Source: an uncultured Prevotellaceae bacterium
GTDB taxonomy: Bacteria; Bacteroidota; Bacteroidia; Bacteroidales; Muribaculaceae
NCBI GenBank assembly: GCA_945983195.1
Contig: CAMFSS010000001.1
Coordinates: 1-32,722, forward strand
Length of the DNA: 32,722 nucleotides
Reading direction: 5' to 3'
The notes under the pieces were generated by a model, which was not told where the DNA came from, did no database searches, and saw nothing but the letters and a program-made list of their open reading frames with translations. Below, one piece after another: positions 1 through 9,200 of the stretch. A program made the translations under genes and the position numbers. Position 1 is the stretch's first letter, and every line of letters begins with the position of its first letter.

Positions 1-2
1 AG

Positions 3-85
3 TGGGTGGTGATGGATTCGAACCACCGAAGTCGAAAGACAACTGAGTTACAGTCAGTCCCATTTGGCCACTCTGGTAACCACCC
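3..85 (-). tRNA. tRNA-Tyr (GTA anticodon)
   Basis: Read on the minus strand, this 83-nt stretch folds as a class II tRNA. The 7-bp acceptor stem pairs GGGTGGT (85-79) with ACCACCC (10-4), and the discriminator base is A. The T arm contains GGTTCGAATCC. The anticodon stem ACTGA/TCAGT encloses the loop CTGTAAC, whose anticodon GTA lies at 51-49. The long variable arm fits tyrosine tRNA. CCA is not encoded directly after the discriminator. It lies 32 nt downstream of ribH on the same strand and may be co-transcribed with it. Confidence 0.93.
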
Positions 86-117
86 TTTTGCTAATTGCGG
101 TGCAAAGGTAAGCAAAA

Positions 118-606
118 CTATTGGAATCTGCAAGAAAAATCGCACATTTTTATGGCAGCCTCGGCAGCCTCAGTGCCTTTGTTTCCCAGCACACCACCGG
201 CACGGTCGAGAGCCTGCTGCTCATCGTCGGTGGTGAGCACACCAAAGATAACGGGCACCACACCCTCGGCATTGAGCGCAGCCACACCCTGCGTGACGCT
301 GTCGCAGACATAGTCGAAGTGCGGAGTGCCACCGCGAATCACACAGCCAAACACAATCACTGCATCGTAGCGGCCCGAGTGAACCATCTTCGATGCGGCG
401 TAGGTGAGTTCTACGGTACCAGGCACATAGCACACGTCGATATCGTCGGCAGGATAACCCTCGCGACCAAAAAGCTGAAGCGCCCCATCGAGCAGAGCAC
501 CGGTGATGTGGCTGTTCCACTCAGCCACAGCGATTCCCACGTGAAGCGACTTGAGCTTGGGGAGTGTGTGGAGAGCAGTATCGTTTTTTCTCAATTCAGT
601 TGACAT
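118..606 (-). CDS. ribH: 6,7-dimethyl-8-ribityllumazine synthase
   Basis: This enzyme performs the penultimate step of riboflavin synthesis. It condenses 5-amino-6-ribitylamino-uracil with 3,4-dihydroxy-2-butanone 4-phosphate in the cytoplasm. The 162-aa length is normal for the family. Visible motifs are the substrate-binding WN at residues 30-31, VPGTVEL near 61-67 (usually PGAxEL), GCVIRG at 87-92, TPHFDYV at 94-100 with the catalytic His96, FGVLTT at 121-126, and RAGGVLGNKG near the end. It is the third gene of a minus-strand cluster after a PfkB-type kinase and a TPR protein. The gap to the TPR gene is 29 nt and no promoter-like sequence was seen in it, so co-transcription is likely. No other riboflavin genes are nearby. 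The 160-aa plus-strand frame over it is a shadow. Confidence 0.96.
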   Translation of the reverse strand: MSTELRKNDTALHTLPKLKSLHVGIAVAEWNSHITGALLDGALQLFGREGYPADDIDVCYVPGTVELTYAASKMVHSGRYDAVIVFGCVIRGGTPHFDYVCDSVTQGVAALNAEGVVPVIFGVLTTDDEQQALDRAGGVLGNKGTEAAEAAIKMCDFSCRFQ

Positions 607-635
607 ATTGTTGACAAATTTTGTAGGTTAGTATT

Positions 636-1520
636 CTAAAACAGACTTTTAAGCAGCGACAGGAAATCGGCAGACTCAGGAGCCGATTTCAGTGCCTTAA
701 TTTCAGCCAATTCGGCATCGGCACCAAGCCGTGCAGCAAGCGGCAGCAATGAGTCGAGCAGACGGTGTCCGGCAGCGTGTCGGTTGATGATGTTGACAAG
801 AGCCTTCGCCATATTGAGCGAAATACGCAACTGCTGTAAATCCATCGTGGGACTCACCTTCTTGGCATAACGGAGTGCCTTGGTGTAGAATTTCACGGCA
901 TCGCGGTAGTTGCACATCTGCAAATGCAGATCGCCCTGTTTCTTCAGGGCATCGACGAGAGCCGTGACGGCAGTCGAAACTCCCGACGACACCTTGTCCT
1001 GATACAATTCGGCAGCCACCTGGTAATGAGCCAGGAGGTTCATCAGCTTCAGCTTGGAGTGGAAAATGTCGGTCGAGGCAGCAAGAGCCGACACAAGTGC
1101 GGCGGCAAACCGGCGGTTATCCTTCTTTGCGAGGCGGTCGAGAATCTTCTGAGCCTTAATCAGCTCCTTCTCGGCACGCTTGTTGTTACCGAGCTTGTAG
1201 TGCGCATAGGCAAGTGTGTGCAGCACGCCTGCAACAAGAGCAAGGAAATCGACGCTTTTGCGGTCGTCGACAGCAAGCAGCAAGCGCAAAGCAGCGGCGC
1301 AATGGTCGATGGTATCGTCGAATCGCGAAGCAGCGGCAGCCACTTGCGCAAGAAGCAGCTCCCTCCACACAGCAGGCAGACCGGCATCGGGCAAGCCGTC
1401 GGCAATCGGCACAATCATGTCGAGCGGAGCTTTAGCAGCAAGCGCATCGGCAATCTGAGCGCACGGGGCAGAATCGAGCCGGGCAACCGGGAATATCACA
1501 TCGAGTGGAATCAGCTTCAT
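636..1520 (-). CDS. TPR-like helical repeat protein
   Basis: This 294-aa protein is almost entirely alpha-helical, with alanine- and leucine-rich repeats of the tetratricopeptide type. The clearest repeats are around residues 95-130 (LHTLAYAHYKLGNNKRAEKE) and 195-225 (GDLHLQMCNYRDAVKFYTKA). It has no signal peptide or membrane segment, so it is probably a cytoplasmic scaffold. It lies between the PfkB-like kinase (20-nt gap) and ribH (29-nt gap) on the same strand. My recollection is that a TPR gene near ribH is common in Bacteroidales, but I could not check that here. The molecular role is unknown. The domain type is fairly certain; a link to riboflavin metabolism would be guesswork. Confidence 0.82.
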   Translation of the reverse strand: MKLIPLDVIFPVARLDSAPCAQIADALAAKAPLDMIVPIADGLPDAGLPAVWRELLLAQVAAAASRFDDTIDHCAAALRLLLAVDDRKSVDFLALVAGVLHTLAYAHYKLGNNKRAEKELIKAQKILDRLAKKDNRRFAAALVSALAASTDIFHSKLKLMNLLAHYQVAAELYQDKVSSGVSTAVTALVDALKKQGDLHLQMCNYRDAVKFYTKALRYAKKVSPTMDLQQLRISLNMAKALVNIINRHAAGHRLLDSLLPLAARLGADAELAEIKALKSAPESADFLSLLKSLF

Positions 1521-1540
1521 GGTTCTTCTATAAATTTTAG

Positions 1541-2410
1541 TTATTGATTATTGGCACGGTCGAGAGCACGGGTCACAATCTCGTCCCACACTGAGGCGGC
1601 AACGGTGTGAAGCGACTTCTTTTCCAAGTCGCGTGAAGTGATGCCCTTCACCACGCCTGCCACGAAGCGCGCCTGCCAGCCGAGCGCATCGCCCGCGTAA
1701 GGCTTTGGGGCAGGAATGTGGCGGTGCATTCCACGGGCAAAGATGTGCACCGAAAGGTCGTCGTCGATGTAGAGGAAACGCACATCGTAGAATTCAATGT
1801 GGTTCTTGTAGACCTCTTCACCCGACTCACCGGGATATATAGCCTCAATATCGGCACGATTGGCAATCACCACATCGGCAGCTTCAAAATTCTCAAGAAT
1901 AGCCGGCATAACCTTAGTAATTCGGCAGTTTATACCGTGCTGGCACCCAGGCAGATACACCAAAATAGCCTTGCGCTTAAGTGCATAGTTGACCATTTCG
2001 AGCAATCTCGGGCGGACGCTCCCTTCAATGCTGTAGAATGAGCCGAAAAGCAGTACATCGTTCTCATCGAAGCGTGGCCACACCACATCGAAACGGTCAG
2101 CGGGATACTTGGAGTAATTCATCATCCGCTTACCGCCCGGAGTGTTGAAAATCAATGAAATGGCAGTAGCGCCATCGACGTATCTGTCGACCGACCGCGT
2201 GTTCACATTGTGAGCCTCAAGGAAATCGACCACCACATCGCCCACATGGTCGTTGCAGCACTCGCTCACCATAGCAACCTGCAAGCCCTCGCTGCCGAGC
2301 AGTGCTGCGGCATTGGCAATGCGACCGCCTACAAACGAGCTGACAGGACGATTGTTCTCATCAAAAACGGTGTCGAAAACCGACTCACCTATAGTAATAA
2401 TCTTTTGCAT
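1541..2410 (-). CDS. PfkB-family carbohydrate or nucleoside kinase
   Basis: A 289-aa ribokinase-fold protein. PfkB members transfer phosphate from ATP to a sugar or nucleoside hydroxyl. The N-terminal signature is present (TIGESVFDTVFD, then SFVGGRIANAAALLGSEG at about residues 25-42). The C-terminal signature is present in altered form: the usual DTTGAGDAF is replaced by PKPYAGDALG, keeping the catalytic-base Asp (about 241) and the preceding Ala-Gly but putting Tyr238 where the first glycine of the anion hole normally sits. The substrate cannot be read from the sequence. It is the first gene of the pfkB-TPR-ribH cluster and has a strong promoter 81 nt upstream. The altered motif suggests an unusual substrate or reduced activity, which is inference. 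Confidence 0.85.
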   Translation of the reverse strand: MQKIITIGESVFDTVFDENNRPVSSFVGGRIANAAALLGSEGLQVAMVSECCNDHVGDVVVDFLEAHNVNTRSVDRYVDGATAISLIFNTPGGKRMMNYSKYPADRFDVVWPRFDENDVLLFGSFYSIEGSVRPRLLEMVNYALKRKAILVYLPGCQHGINCRITKVMPAILENFEAADVVIANRADIEAIYPGESGEEVYKNHIEFYDVRFLYIDDDLSVHIFARGMHRHIPAPKPYAGDALGWQARFVAGVVKGITSRDLEKKSLHTVAASVWDEIVTRALDRANNQ

Positions 2411-2490
2411 AATCTGTTTTCATAAACCCGAGTTCCACCGGGAGAAAAAGAGGATCAGTCGGGAGGTAATTCTGAAGTTTTTTACAGCCA

Positions 2491-2521
2491 CAAAGTTAGT
2501 CAACATCGCCGTAATGACAAA
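2491..2521 (-). promoter_or_regulatory. Promoter for the pfkB-TPR-ribH cluster
   Basis: On the minus strand TTTG (2521-2518) is separated by 19 nt from TAACTTTG (2498-2491). This matches the Bacteroidetes primary sigma-factor pattern TTTG-N19-21-TAnnTTTG exactly. Transcription would begin near 2484, giving a leader of about 73 nt before the kinase ATG at 2410. Confidence 0.75.
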
Positions 2522-2745
2522 TTATGCAGCGACAAAAATTTCCACACCCCGCCATTTTTTGCAGAAACACGGTAGAATGCCGACGATTCCTATTGCGTTA
2601 TTTCTTCGGAGAAAGAGTGAACACATAAAGACCGGCTGGCATTCTAAACCCCTCGAATTCAGTGGGTTAAAATACGATTATGAAAAACTTATCGAGGATT
2701 TTCGGGGTGAAGTTGTGGATTTGGAGTGATATTTTGGGGGTAATG
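2522..2745. other. Intergenic stretch between divergent promoters, no gene recognised
   Basis: This AT-rich stretch separates two divergent promoters. A plus-strand frame runs through it and ends at 2729 with a plausible-looking charged tail (KYDYEKLIEDFRGEVVDLE). That frame begins inside the antisense of the kinase gene and crosses the kinase promoter. It could be the end of an old decayed gene, but I recognise no family. Confidence 0.4.
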
Positions 2746-2777
2746 CTTGGTAGTGTTGGAGAAACTTCGTATCTTTA
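2746..2777 (+). promoter_or_regulatory. Promoter for the GH84 gene
   Basis: The -33-like CTTG at 2746-2749 lies 20 nt before TATCTTTA at 2770-2777, one mismatch each from TTTG and TAnnTTTG. The leader to the ATG at 2889 would be about 105 nt and is A- and C-rich (many AAC/CAA runs), as is common in Bacteroidales leaders. Confidence 0.6.
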
Positions 2778-2888
2778 ACAAAAAATTATTTTTTGTGGTC
2801 ACCAACCCACAATCAAAAAACTAAAACAACAACCCAAACAAGCAACCAACATTTATTCTTACAACTCCACCATTGAACCCTAACTGTT

Positions 2889-3536
2889 ATGAAAACCAAC
2901 GGACTGAAAACCATCAATCGCGCACTCATTGCCATTGCTGTTGCAGCCCTGTGCTCAACTGCCAACGTTCAAGCCCAAGATTCCGACTTCGACCTATCGT
3001 CGCAGCGCTCGGAGAAACAGGAAGTAGACCCTGTTGACGGTCAACGCATCGACCATAATGGGCTGGTAATCAACCCTACGCCCCAATCAATTAAAGTTGC
3101 ACCCGAAAACAGGCTCGATGCATCACAAGGCTTCAGCCTTGCCGATGCCCAGAAACGCTTTGGGGCACAAATAGGCGCACTTGCCTCAAGCGGCCTCAAG
3201 CTCAACGCCAAAGGGGTGAAACTCAGCATCGACTTCGGAGCCAAAATTGCCAAGAAGGCAGGCGTGAAGGAACTGAGCGGAGCATATAGCCTCGTCATCG
3301 ACAAAAAGGGCGTGACAATCACGGGCTACGACGAGCGCGGAGCATTCTACGGCTTGCAGACGCTGCGCCAAGTGGTGGAATCGCCGATAGCCGAGGGTGC
3401 AAAACTGCCGTATCTCACCGTCGACGACTACCCCACCCTGCCCGACCGTGGCGTGGTGGAGGGATTCTACGGCACACCGTGGTCGCATGAGGTGAGCCAG
3501 TCGCGGATAGACTTCGACGGCCGGTGCCAGCACTGA
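2889..3536 (+). CDS. GH84 beta-N-acetylglucosaminidase, N-terminal part, cut by an in-frame TGA
   Basis: The gene starts with a Sec signal peptide (MKTNGLKTINRALIAIAVAA, cleaved near VQAQD). Next comes an N-terminal alpha/beta domain of the type that precedes GH84 and GH20 catalytic domains (residues ~55-170, GAFYGLQTLRQ). The start of the GH84 barrel follows, at VDDYPTLPDRGVVEGFYGTPW. Translation stops at TGA 3534-3536 (codon 216), inside the barrel. The same frame continues immediately with LYGPKDDPYHSSPNWRLPYP, which is unmistakable GH84 sequence. Family members have FYGxxKMNTYxYGPKDD here, whereas this copy reads FDGRCQH-stop-STLYGPKDD: same length but scrambled over about ten codons. As written this is half of an interrupted gene. 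A 215-residue product would lack the catalytic residues. Confidence 0.85.
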   Translation: MKTNGLKTINRALIAIAVAALCSTANVQAQDSDFDLSSQRSEKQEVDPVDGQRIDHNGLVINPTPQSIKVAPENRLDASQGFSLADAQKRFGAQIGALASSGLKLNAKGVKLSIDFGAKIAKKAGVKELSGAYSLVIDKKGVTITGYDERGAFYGLQTLRQVVESPIAEGAKLPYLTVDDYPTLPDRGVVEGFYGTPWSHEVSQSRIDFDGRCQH

Positions 3537-3632
3537 AGCACCCTCTACGGACCAAAAGATGACCCATACCACAGCAGCCCCAACTGGCGACTGCCCTACC
3601 CTGAAGCCGAAGCGAAGCAGATTCGCGAGCTG

Positions 3633-5474
3633 GTGGAGGCCTGCAACCGCAACTATGTGGACTTTGTGTGGGCAATACACCCGGGAAAGGACATAAAGTG
3701 GAATGAGGAGGACTACGGCAACCTGCTGCGGAAGCTCAACATGATGTATGACCTCGGCGTGCGCTCATTTGCGCTCTTCTTCGACGACATTTCGGGCGAA
3801 GGCACGAAGCCTGTGAAGCAAGTGGAGCTGCTCAACCGCCTACACAGCGAGTTTGTAGAGGCTCACGGCGATGTGGCACCGCTCACCATGTGCCCGACTG
3901 ACTACTCGCGACTCTGGGCGAATCCATCGCCCGAAGGACCGCTCGCCATCTACGGCAACACGCTAAACCCATCGATAAAGGTGTTCTGGACCGGCGACGT
4001 GGTGTGCAGCAACCTCACCAAAGAGACACTCGACTGGGTGAACTCGCGCATCAAGCGTCCGGCATACTACTGGTGGAACTTCCCAGTGACCGACTATGCC
4101 CGCCACATCATCATGCAGGGCCCGACCTACGGACTTGAAAAGACACTCACCGCCTCCGACCTGTGCGGACTGGTGAGCAACCCGATGGAGCACGGCGAGG
4201 CATCGAAGCTCGCCCTCTACGGCGTTGCCGACTACTGCTGGAACATTGCCGCCTACAACCCTCTCGACAACTGGGAGCGCGGACTCGCCGTACTCACCCC
4301 CGAAGCACGCGAGGCTTACCGCACATTTGCAATACACTCATGCGACACCGAGACCGGCTACCGCCGCGACGAGTCGTGGGAAACCACAACCTTCTCTCTC
4401 GACAACTACACAGAGGCACAATATGATGCACTCTACAAGGAGTTTGCCAAAATACAGAATGTGGAGGCAACCATGCGCAAGCACTGCACCAACCGCCTGC
4501 TGCTGCGCGAGCTATCGCCGTGGCTAACAGAATTTACCAAGCTGGGAAAGCGCGGCACAGCCACACTTGAGCTGATAAGGACATTCGGCAAGACCGACAA
4601 CGCCACATTCTGGCAGTCGTACACAGCAAACCTGATGAACGACGATGACTGCCGCGACTTTGCAGCCCACAAGTGCGGCACAATGAAGCTGCAACCCTTC
4701 TACGAGAACAACATGGACGCACTGCGCGACCGCTTCTTCAAGGCCGTTACAAGCCAGCACCCCTCATCGGTGCGCTGCATAGGCTCATTTGCGACACTCA
4801 ACACACCGCTGAGCAAACTGATGCTCGACAACGACGCAACCACCTACTACCACTCAGGACTCTCGCAGAGCAAGCAGGGCGGCGACTGGATTGGGCTTGA
4901 CCTCGGAGTGGTGAAAGACGTGCGCGAAGTGAACATAGTGCAAGGACGAAACTCGGTAGACGACGTTGACTACTTCGACCACGCCACGCTCGAAGCCTCG
5001 GCCGACGGACGCACATGGCAGCCGCTTATTGCCGAAATGGAGAAGCAATACGACATACACTGGCAGGGCGAAGCAGTAAAAGCACGCTATGTGCGCCTGC
5101 GCAAGCTGCCCTCGGAGAAAGTCAGCTGGGTGGCAGTACGCACATTTGAAGTGAATCCCGTAACGCCCGACAACGTGGGCATCGGCTTCACCGCCCCCAA
5201 CCGCGACGCTGCCGTCATGGCTCTCGACAAGAACCCAGGCACATGCTACAAGCTCCGCGGCACATTCGACATCGACGTGGCTGAAGGAACTACACGCTGC
5301 GTGATATTTGCAAAAGAAGCATCACTGGCAGTGACGCAGCTCAATGCCAAGGGCAATGTGGTGGCACAGTCGAGCCACACCACACCGTTCATCGACCTCG
5401 ACGTAGCAAAGGGAACCACCACCCTGCGCATCGCCGGCACCGCCGAAATATTCGAGATTATCCAGCTTCAATAA
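3633..5474 (+). CDS. GH84 beta-N-acetylglucosaminidase (O-GlcNAcase-like), catalytic and discoidin-like part
   Basis: This is the same reading frame as the preceding fragment; an uninterrupted gene 2889-5474 would encode about 861 residues. GH84 enzymes release beta-linked GlcNAc by substrate-assisted catalysis, here in the periplasm or at the cell surface. The catalytic Asp pair lies in FALFFDDISGEG (codons 3783-3788, residues 299-300 of the full frame). Other landmarks are FVWAIHPGKDIKW, MCPTDYS, FWTGDVV, RPAYYWWNFPVTDY and NPMEHGEASK. A helical domain follows, then an F5/8-type (discoidin-like) carbohydrate-binding domain at about 640-760 (DWIGLDLGVVKDVREVNIVQG). The first possible start here is a GTG that is an ordinary Val codon in the family, so independent translation is unlikely. 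No SusC/SusD pair is adjacent. Confidence 0.9.
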   Translation: MEACNRNYVDFVWAIHPGKDIKWNEEDYGNLLRKLNMMYDLGVRSFALFFDDISGEGTKPVKQVELLNRLHSEFVEAHGDVAPLTMCPTDYSRLWANPSPEGPLAIYGNTLNPSIKVFWTGDVVCSNLTKETLDWVNSRIKRPAYYWWNFPVTDYARHIIMQGPTYGLEKTLTASDLCGLVSNPMEHGEASKLALYGVADYCWNIAAYNPLDNWERGLAVLTPEAREAYRTFAIHSCDTETGYRRDESWETTTFSLDNYTEAQYDALYKEFAKIQNVEATMRKHCTNRLLLRELSPWLTEFTKLGKRGTATLELIRTFGKTDNATFWQSYTANLMNDDDCRDFAAHKCGTMKLQPFYENNMDALRDRFFKAVTSQHPSSVRCIGSFATLNTPLSKLMLDNDATTYYHSGLSQSKQGGDWIGLDLGVVKDVREVNIVQGRNSVDDVDYFDHATLEASADGRTWQPLIAEMEKQYDIHWQGEAVKARYVRLRKLPSEKVSWVAVRTFEVNPVTPDNVGIGFTAPNRDAAVMALDKNPGTCYKLRGTFDIDVAEGTTRCVIFAKEASLAVTQLNAKGNVVAQSSHTTPFIDLDVAKGTTTLRIAGTAEIFEIIQLQ

Positions 5475-5477
5475 AAT

Positions 5478-5517
5478 GCACAAAAAGCCGACCGGTTTGT
5501 GCCTAAAAGATTTTTTT
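5478..5517 (+). terminator. Possible terminator of the GH84 gene
   Basis: GCACAAA (5478-5484) and TTTGTGC (5496-5502) form a 7-bp hairpin just after the GH84 stop, followed by a run of seven T at 5511-5517. The right arm contains the -33 box of the aroK promoter, so the two elements overlap. The 8-nt gap between stem and T run makes this a modest terminator. Confidence 0.4.
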
Positions 5518-5527
5518 CGTACTTTTG
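5496..5527 (+). promoter_or_regulatory. aroK promoter
   Basis: TTTG at 5496-5499, a 20-nt spacer and TACTTTTG at 5520-5527 match the Bacteroidetes promoter consensus at every fixed position. The leader to ATG 5592 would be about 58 nt. Confidence 0.8.
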
Positions 5528-5591
5528 CGGTAGCATTGCAGACAACAAGTGCAGTGCTACCGCACCATTTAGCAAAATCCACTTTTAGATT

Positions 5592-6125
5592 ATGCAACCG
5601 ATATTTCTGATTGGATATATGGGAAGTGGCAAGACCACTCTCGGAAAAGCCCTTGCACAGCATCTCGGCAAGGAATTCATCGACCTCGACACTTACATAG
5701 AGTGCCGGTTCCATGCCACAGTGAAGCAGCTTTTTGCGCAGCGCGGCGAAGCCGGATTCCGCGACTTGGAACGGCGCATGCTCCATGAGATAGCCGACTT
5801 TGAAGATGTGATTGTGGCATGTGGCGGTGGCACACCGTGCTACTTCGACAACATGGACTACATAGTGTCGCACGGCTTTGCGGTGTATCTCACCACCACA
5901 CCCGAGCGCATAGCCCTTCGGCTCGCCCTGCCAGGGTCGCGCGCCAAGCGTCCGCTGATAGCCGGCAAGAGCGATGAGGAGCTTGTGACATTCGTGAAAG
6001 AGGCACTTGCGAAGCGCGAGCCATTCTACTGCCGCGCCCAGCTCACCTTCGACTCTACACGCATAGAGAATGCCACCGACACTGCGGCTACTGCCGTGGA
6101 GCTTGCAGCACTGCTGCCCAAATAG
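5592..6125 (+). CDS. aroK: Shikimate kinase
   Basis: This enzyme phosphorylates shikimate at the 3-hydroxyl with ATP, the fifth step of the shikimate pathway to chorismate and aromatic amino acids, in the cytoplasm. At 177 aa it has normal length. It carries the Walker A loop GYMGSGKTT (residues 8-16), the shikimate-binding Asp33 in DLDTYIE, Arg57 in FRDLE, the Walker-B-like GGG at 78-80 (VACGGGTP), and a lid with RAKRPLI near 117-123. It has its own consensus promoter and appears monocistronic. The next gene has a separate promoter. Confidence 0.95.
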   Translation: MQPIFLIGYMGSGKTTLGKALAQHLGKEFIDLDTYIECRFHATVKQLFAQRGEAGFRDLERRMLHEIADFEDVIVACGGGTPCYFDNMDYIVSHGFAVYLTTTPERIALRLALPGSRAKRPLIAGKSDEELVTFVKEALAKREPFYCRAQLTFDSTRIENATDTAATAVELAALLPK

Positions 6126-6202
6126 CAGGGCACTTGGTGTTATATAATTATAAAAAATCGGGGATTGTGATTTTTAATGGTGTGTGTGCCACAAATTTGA
6201 GT

Positions 6203-6210
6203 TATATTTG
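6203..6210 (+). promoter_or_regulatory. -7 box of the DUF2723 operon
   Basis: TATATTTG at 6203-6210 is a perfect TAnnTTTG. The -33 region is weak, with TGTG at 6181-6184 and an 18-nt spacing. Its position downstream of the in-frame GTG at 6184 argues that translation starts at ATG 6298, about 80 nt after the expected transcription start. Confidence 0.6.
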
Positions 6211-6297
6211 CAAAATATTTCGGCAAAACGCCGATATGGCAATGCGACAATAAGTATAAAAAAACTCGACAATAAACAATTCTTTAATATCTCACAG

Positions 6298-9200
6298 ATG
6301 AGAAAATACAAGATTATCAACGACTCGCTTGGCTGGCTCATGTTTGTGGTGGCTGCCGTGACCTATCTGCTCACGATGGAGCCAACTGCCAGCTTCTGGG
6401 ACTGCCCGGAATTTATATCGCAAGGATTCAAACTTGAAATCGGACACCCACCCGGCAACCCCATCTTTATGCTTGCCGCCCGCTTTGCCATAAATTTCAC
6501 CAACGACATAAGCCATGTGGCACTGTGCGTGAATGCCATGTCGGCATTGCTGAGTGCCGGCACCATACTGCTGCTCTTCTGGACCATCACCCACCTGGTG
6601 AAGCGCCTTGTGGTGGCTGATGATGCCGAGGGTGTGAGCCTCACTGAGATGCTCGTGATTTTCGGCAGCGGCGTGTGTGGAGCATTGGTCTACACATGGA
6701 GCGACACATTCTGGTTCTCAGCCGTTGAGGCTGAAGTGTATGCCTTCTCATCGTTCTGCACCGCACTGGTATTCTGGCTTATCCTGAAGTGGGAAAACCG
6801 CGCCGACGAGCCTCACAGCGACCGCTGGCTGGTGCTAATAGCCTATGTGATAGGCGTGTCGGTGGCAGTGCACCTGCTCAACCTGCTGTGCATTCCGGCA
6901 ATCGTGCTTGTGTTCTACTACAAGAAATTCAAGAATACCGATGCCAAGGGGTCGCTTTTGGCACTTCTGCTCTCATTCGGCATCATCGTGCTCATTCTCT
7001 ACGGCTTGGTACCGGGCTTCGTGGAAGTGGCGCAGGACATGGAGCTGTTTTTCGTGAACACACTCGGACTCGGCTTCAACTCGGGTGTGCTTATCTACAC
7101 GATAATGCTCTTTGCGGTGTTCATCTGGAGCATCTATGAGCTTTACAAGCAGAGCAGCCCCACACGCATCAAAGTGTCGTTCTTCTTGAGCATCTTCCTC
7201 TCGGGAATGCTCTTCATAGGCGACGGATTCATGATTCCGGCAGTGCTCACAGTGGCACTCATTGTGTATCTCTACAAATACTGCAACCGCATACCGGCGC
7301 GCATCTTCGCGCTCACGGTGATGAGCATCTTCGTGATATTCATCGGCTACTCGTCGTATGCGCTCATTCTTATCCGCTCGAATGCGCAGACCCCGATGGA
7401 CCAGAACTCGCCCGACAATGTGTTTGCACTGGGCAGCTACCTCAACCGCGAGCAGTATGGCGACCGGCCGCTGTTCTACGGACAGACGTTCAACGCCGGC
7501 GTAGTGTATAAAGACCAAGGCGAGGGAGGCATGAAGCCGGTGAAGATTGAGGGCAAGGCACTCTATGCAAAAGAGGTGAAGAGAGAACCCTCACAGCCCG
7601 ACCGCTACAAGCAGATTGGCACAGCCGACAAATATGTGACTTCGCCCGAAATGGATATGCTATTCCCACGTATGCACAGCGGAGCACACGCCCGCGAATA
7701 CAAGGAATGGATAGGCATGGTGGGAACCACCGTGAATGCCACCACACAGCTCGACAAGGAGGGCAACGTAATCTCCACCGAGCCAAAGGTGAAGCCCACT
7801 TTTGTGGAGAACCTGCAATTCTTCCTCGACTACCAGCTCAACTACATGTACTGGCGCTACTTCATGTGGAACTTTGTAGGTCGCCAAAACGACATTCAGG
7901 GCAGTGGGGAAATCACCCACGGCAACTGGATAAGCGGCATACCGGTGATTGACAATGCACGCCTCGGCGACCAGTCGCTGCTGCCGAGTGACCTCGGCGA
8001 GGGCAACAAGGGTCACAACGTGTTCTACATGCTGCCGCTGCTACTCGGAATCATCGGTCTGCTGTGGCAAGCCTACGCCGGAAAGCGCGGAATCGAGCAG
8101 TTCTGGGTGGTATTCTTCCTGTTCTTCATGACCGGTATAGCAATTGTGATATACCTTAACCAGACACCAAGCCAGCCGCGCGAGCGCGACTACGCATACG
8201 CAGGCTCATTCTACGCATTTGCAATATGGGTGGGAATGGGAGTTGCCGGACTGTGGAAACTGATTCTCGCCATTGCCAAGAAAGCCCGTAAGCGCGATGC
8301 CGATGCACGCACCTCAATGGCTGTAGCCGCAGTGGCAGCCGTGGTGGGACTGCTTGTGCCACTTCAGATGGTGAGCCAGACGTGGGACGACCACGACCGC
8401 TCGGGCCGCTACCCGGCACGCGACTTCGGTATGAACTACCTTTCGAGCGTGGCTGAGAACGGAATCATCTTCACCAACGGCGACAACGATACCTTCCCAT
8501 TGTGGTACTGCCAGGAGGTGGAAGGCTACCGCACCGATGTGCGCGTGGTGAACCTCAGCTATCTGACAACCGACTGGTATATCAACCAGATGCGCCGCCC
8601 TGCCTACGAATCGGCACCGCTACCCATGCTCGCCAACCGGCTCTCATTCGCCTACGACGAGCGACAGTACAACTACTTCATCGAGCCTAAAGAGGAGGAG
8701 ATACCGGTACTTGAGTCGCTTGCACAGCTCTACAATGACAGCATATACAAGAACAACCCCTGGCACTTGCCGCAAATCACGCATCCGTGCATGTATATCC
8801 CGGTTGACAGTGCTGCCGTGGTTGCAGCCGGAATAGTGTCGCCGGAACGAGCCAATGAGATAGATTCCCGTATCGACTGCAACATGCTTGCCGACAAGTA
8901 CACCGCTGGAGAAATGGCAATGAGTTCGAGCAAAGTGATGACCCTCGACATCATTGCATCAAGTGCCGCACAAGGCTGGAAACGCCCAATCTACTTCGCA
9001 ATGACCGTGCCCGACCGCTACTATGCCGGACTGTCGCAGTACATGGAGTGCACAGGAATGGCATACCAGGTGGTGCCCATCAAGAACAATGTGTACGCCA
9101 TCACCGGCGAAATAGGCACCAACACCAAGCGAATGTATGACAACGTGATGACCAAGTTCCGCTGGGCAGGACTCGACGCCGACCAGAACGGCGAACGTTA

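Noticed and set aside
121..603. 160-aa plus-strand frame opposite ribH
   Set aside because: It mirrors ribH on the other strand, with no promoter and no recognisable motif. The minus-strand protein is unmistakable.
2253..2729. 158-aa plus-strand reading frame
   Set aside because: Its first third is antisense to the kinase gene and it runs through the kinase promoter. The tail looks protein-like, but no family was recognised and no promoter precedes it.
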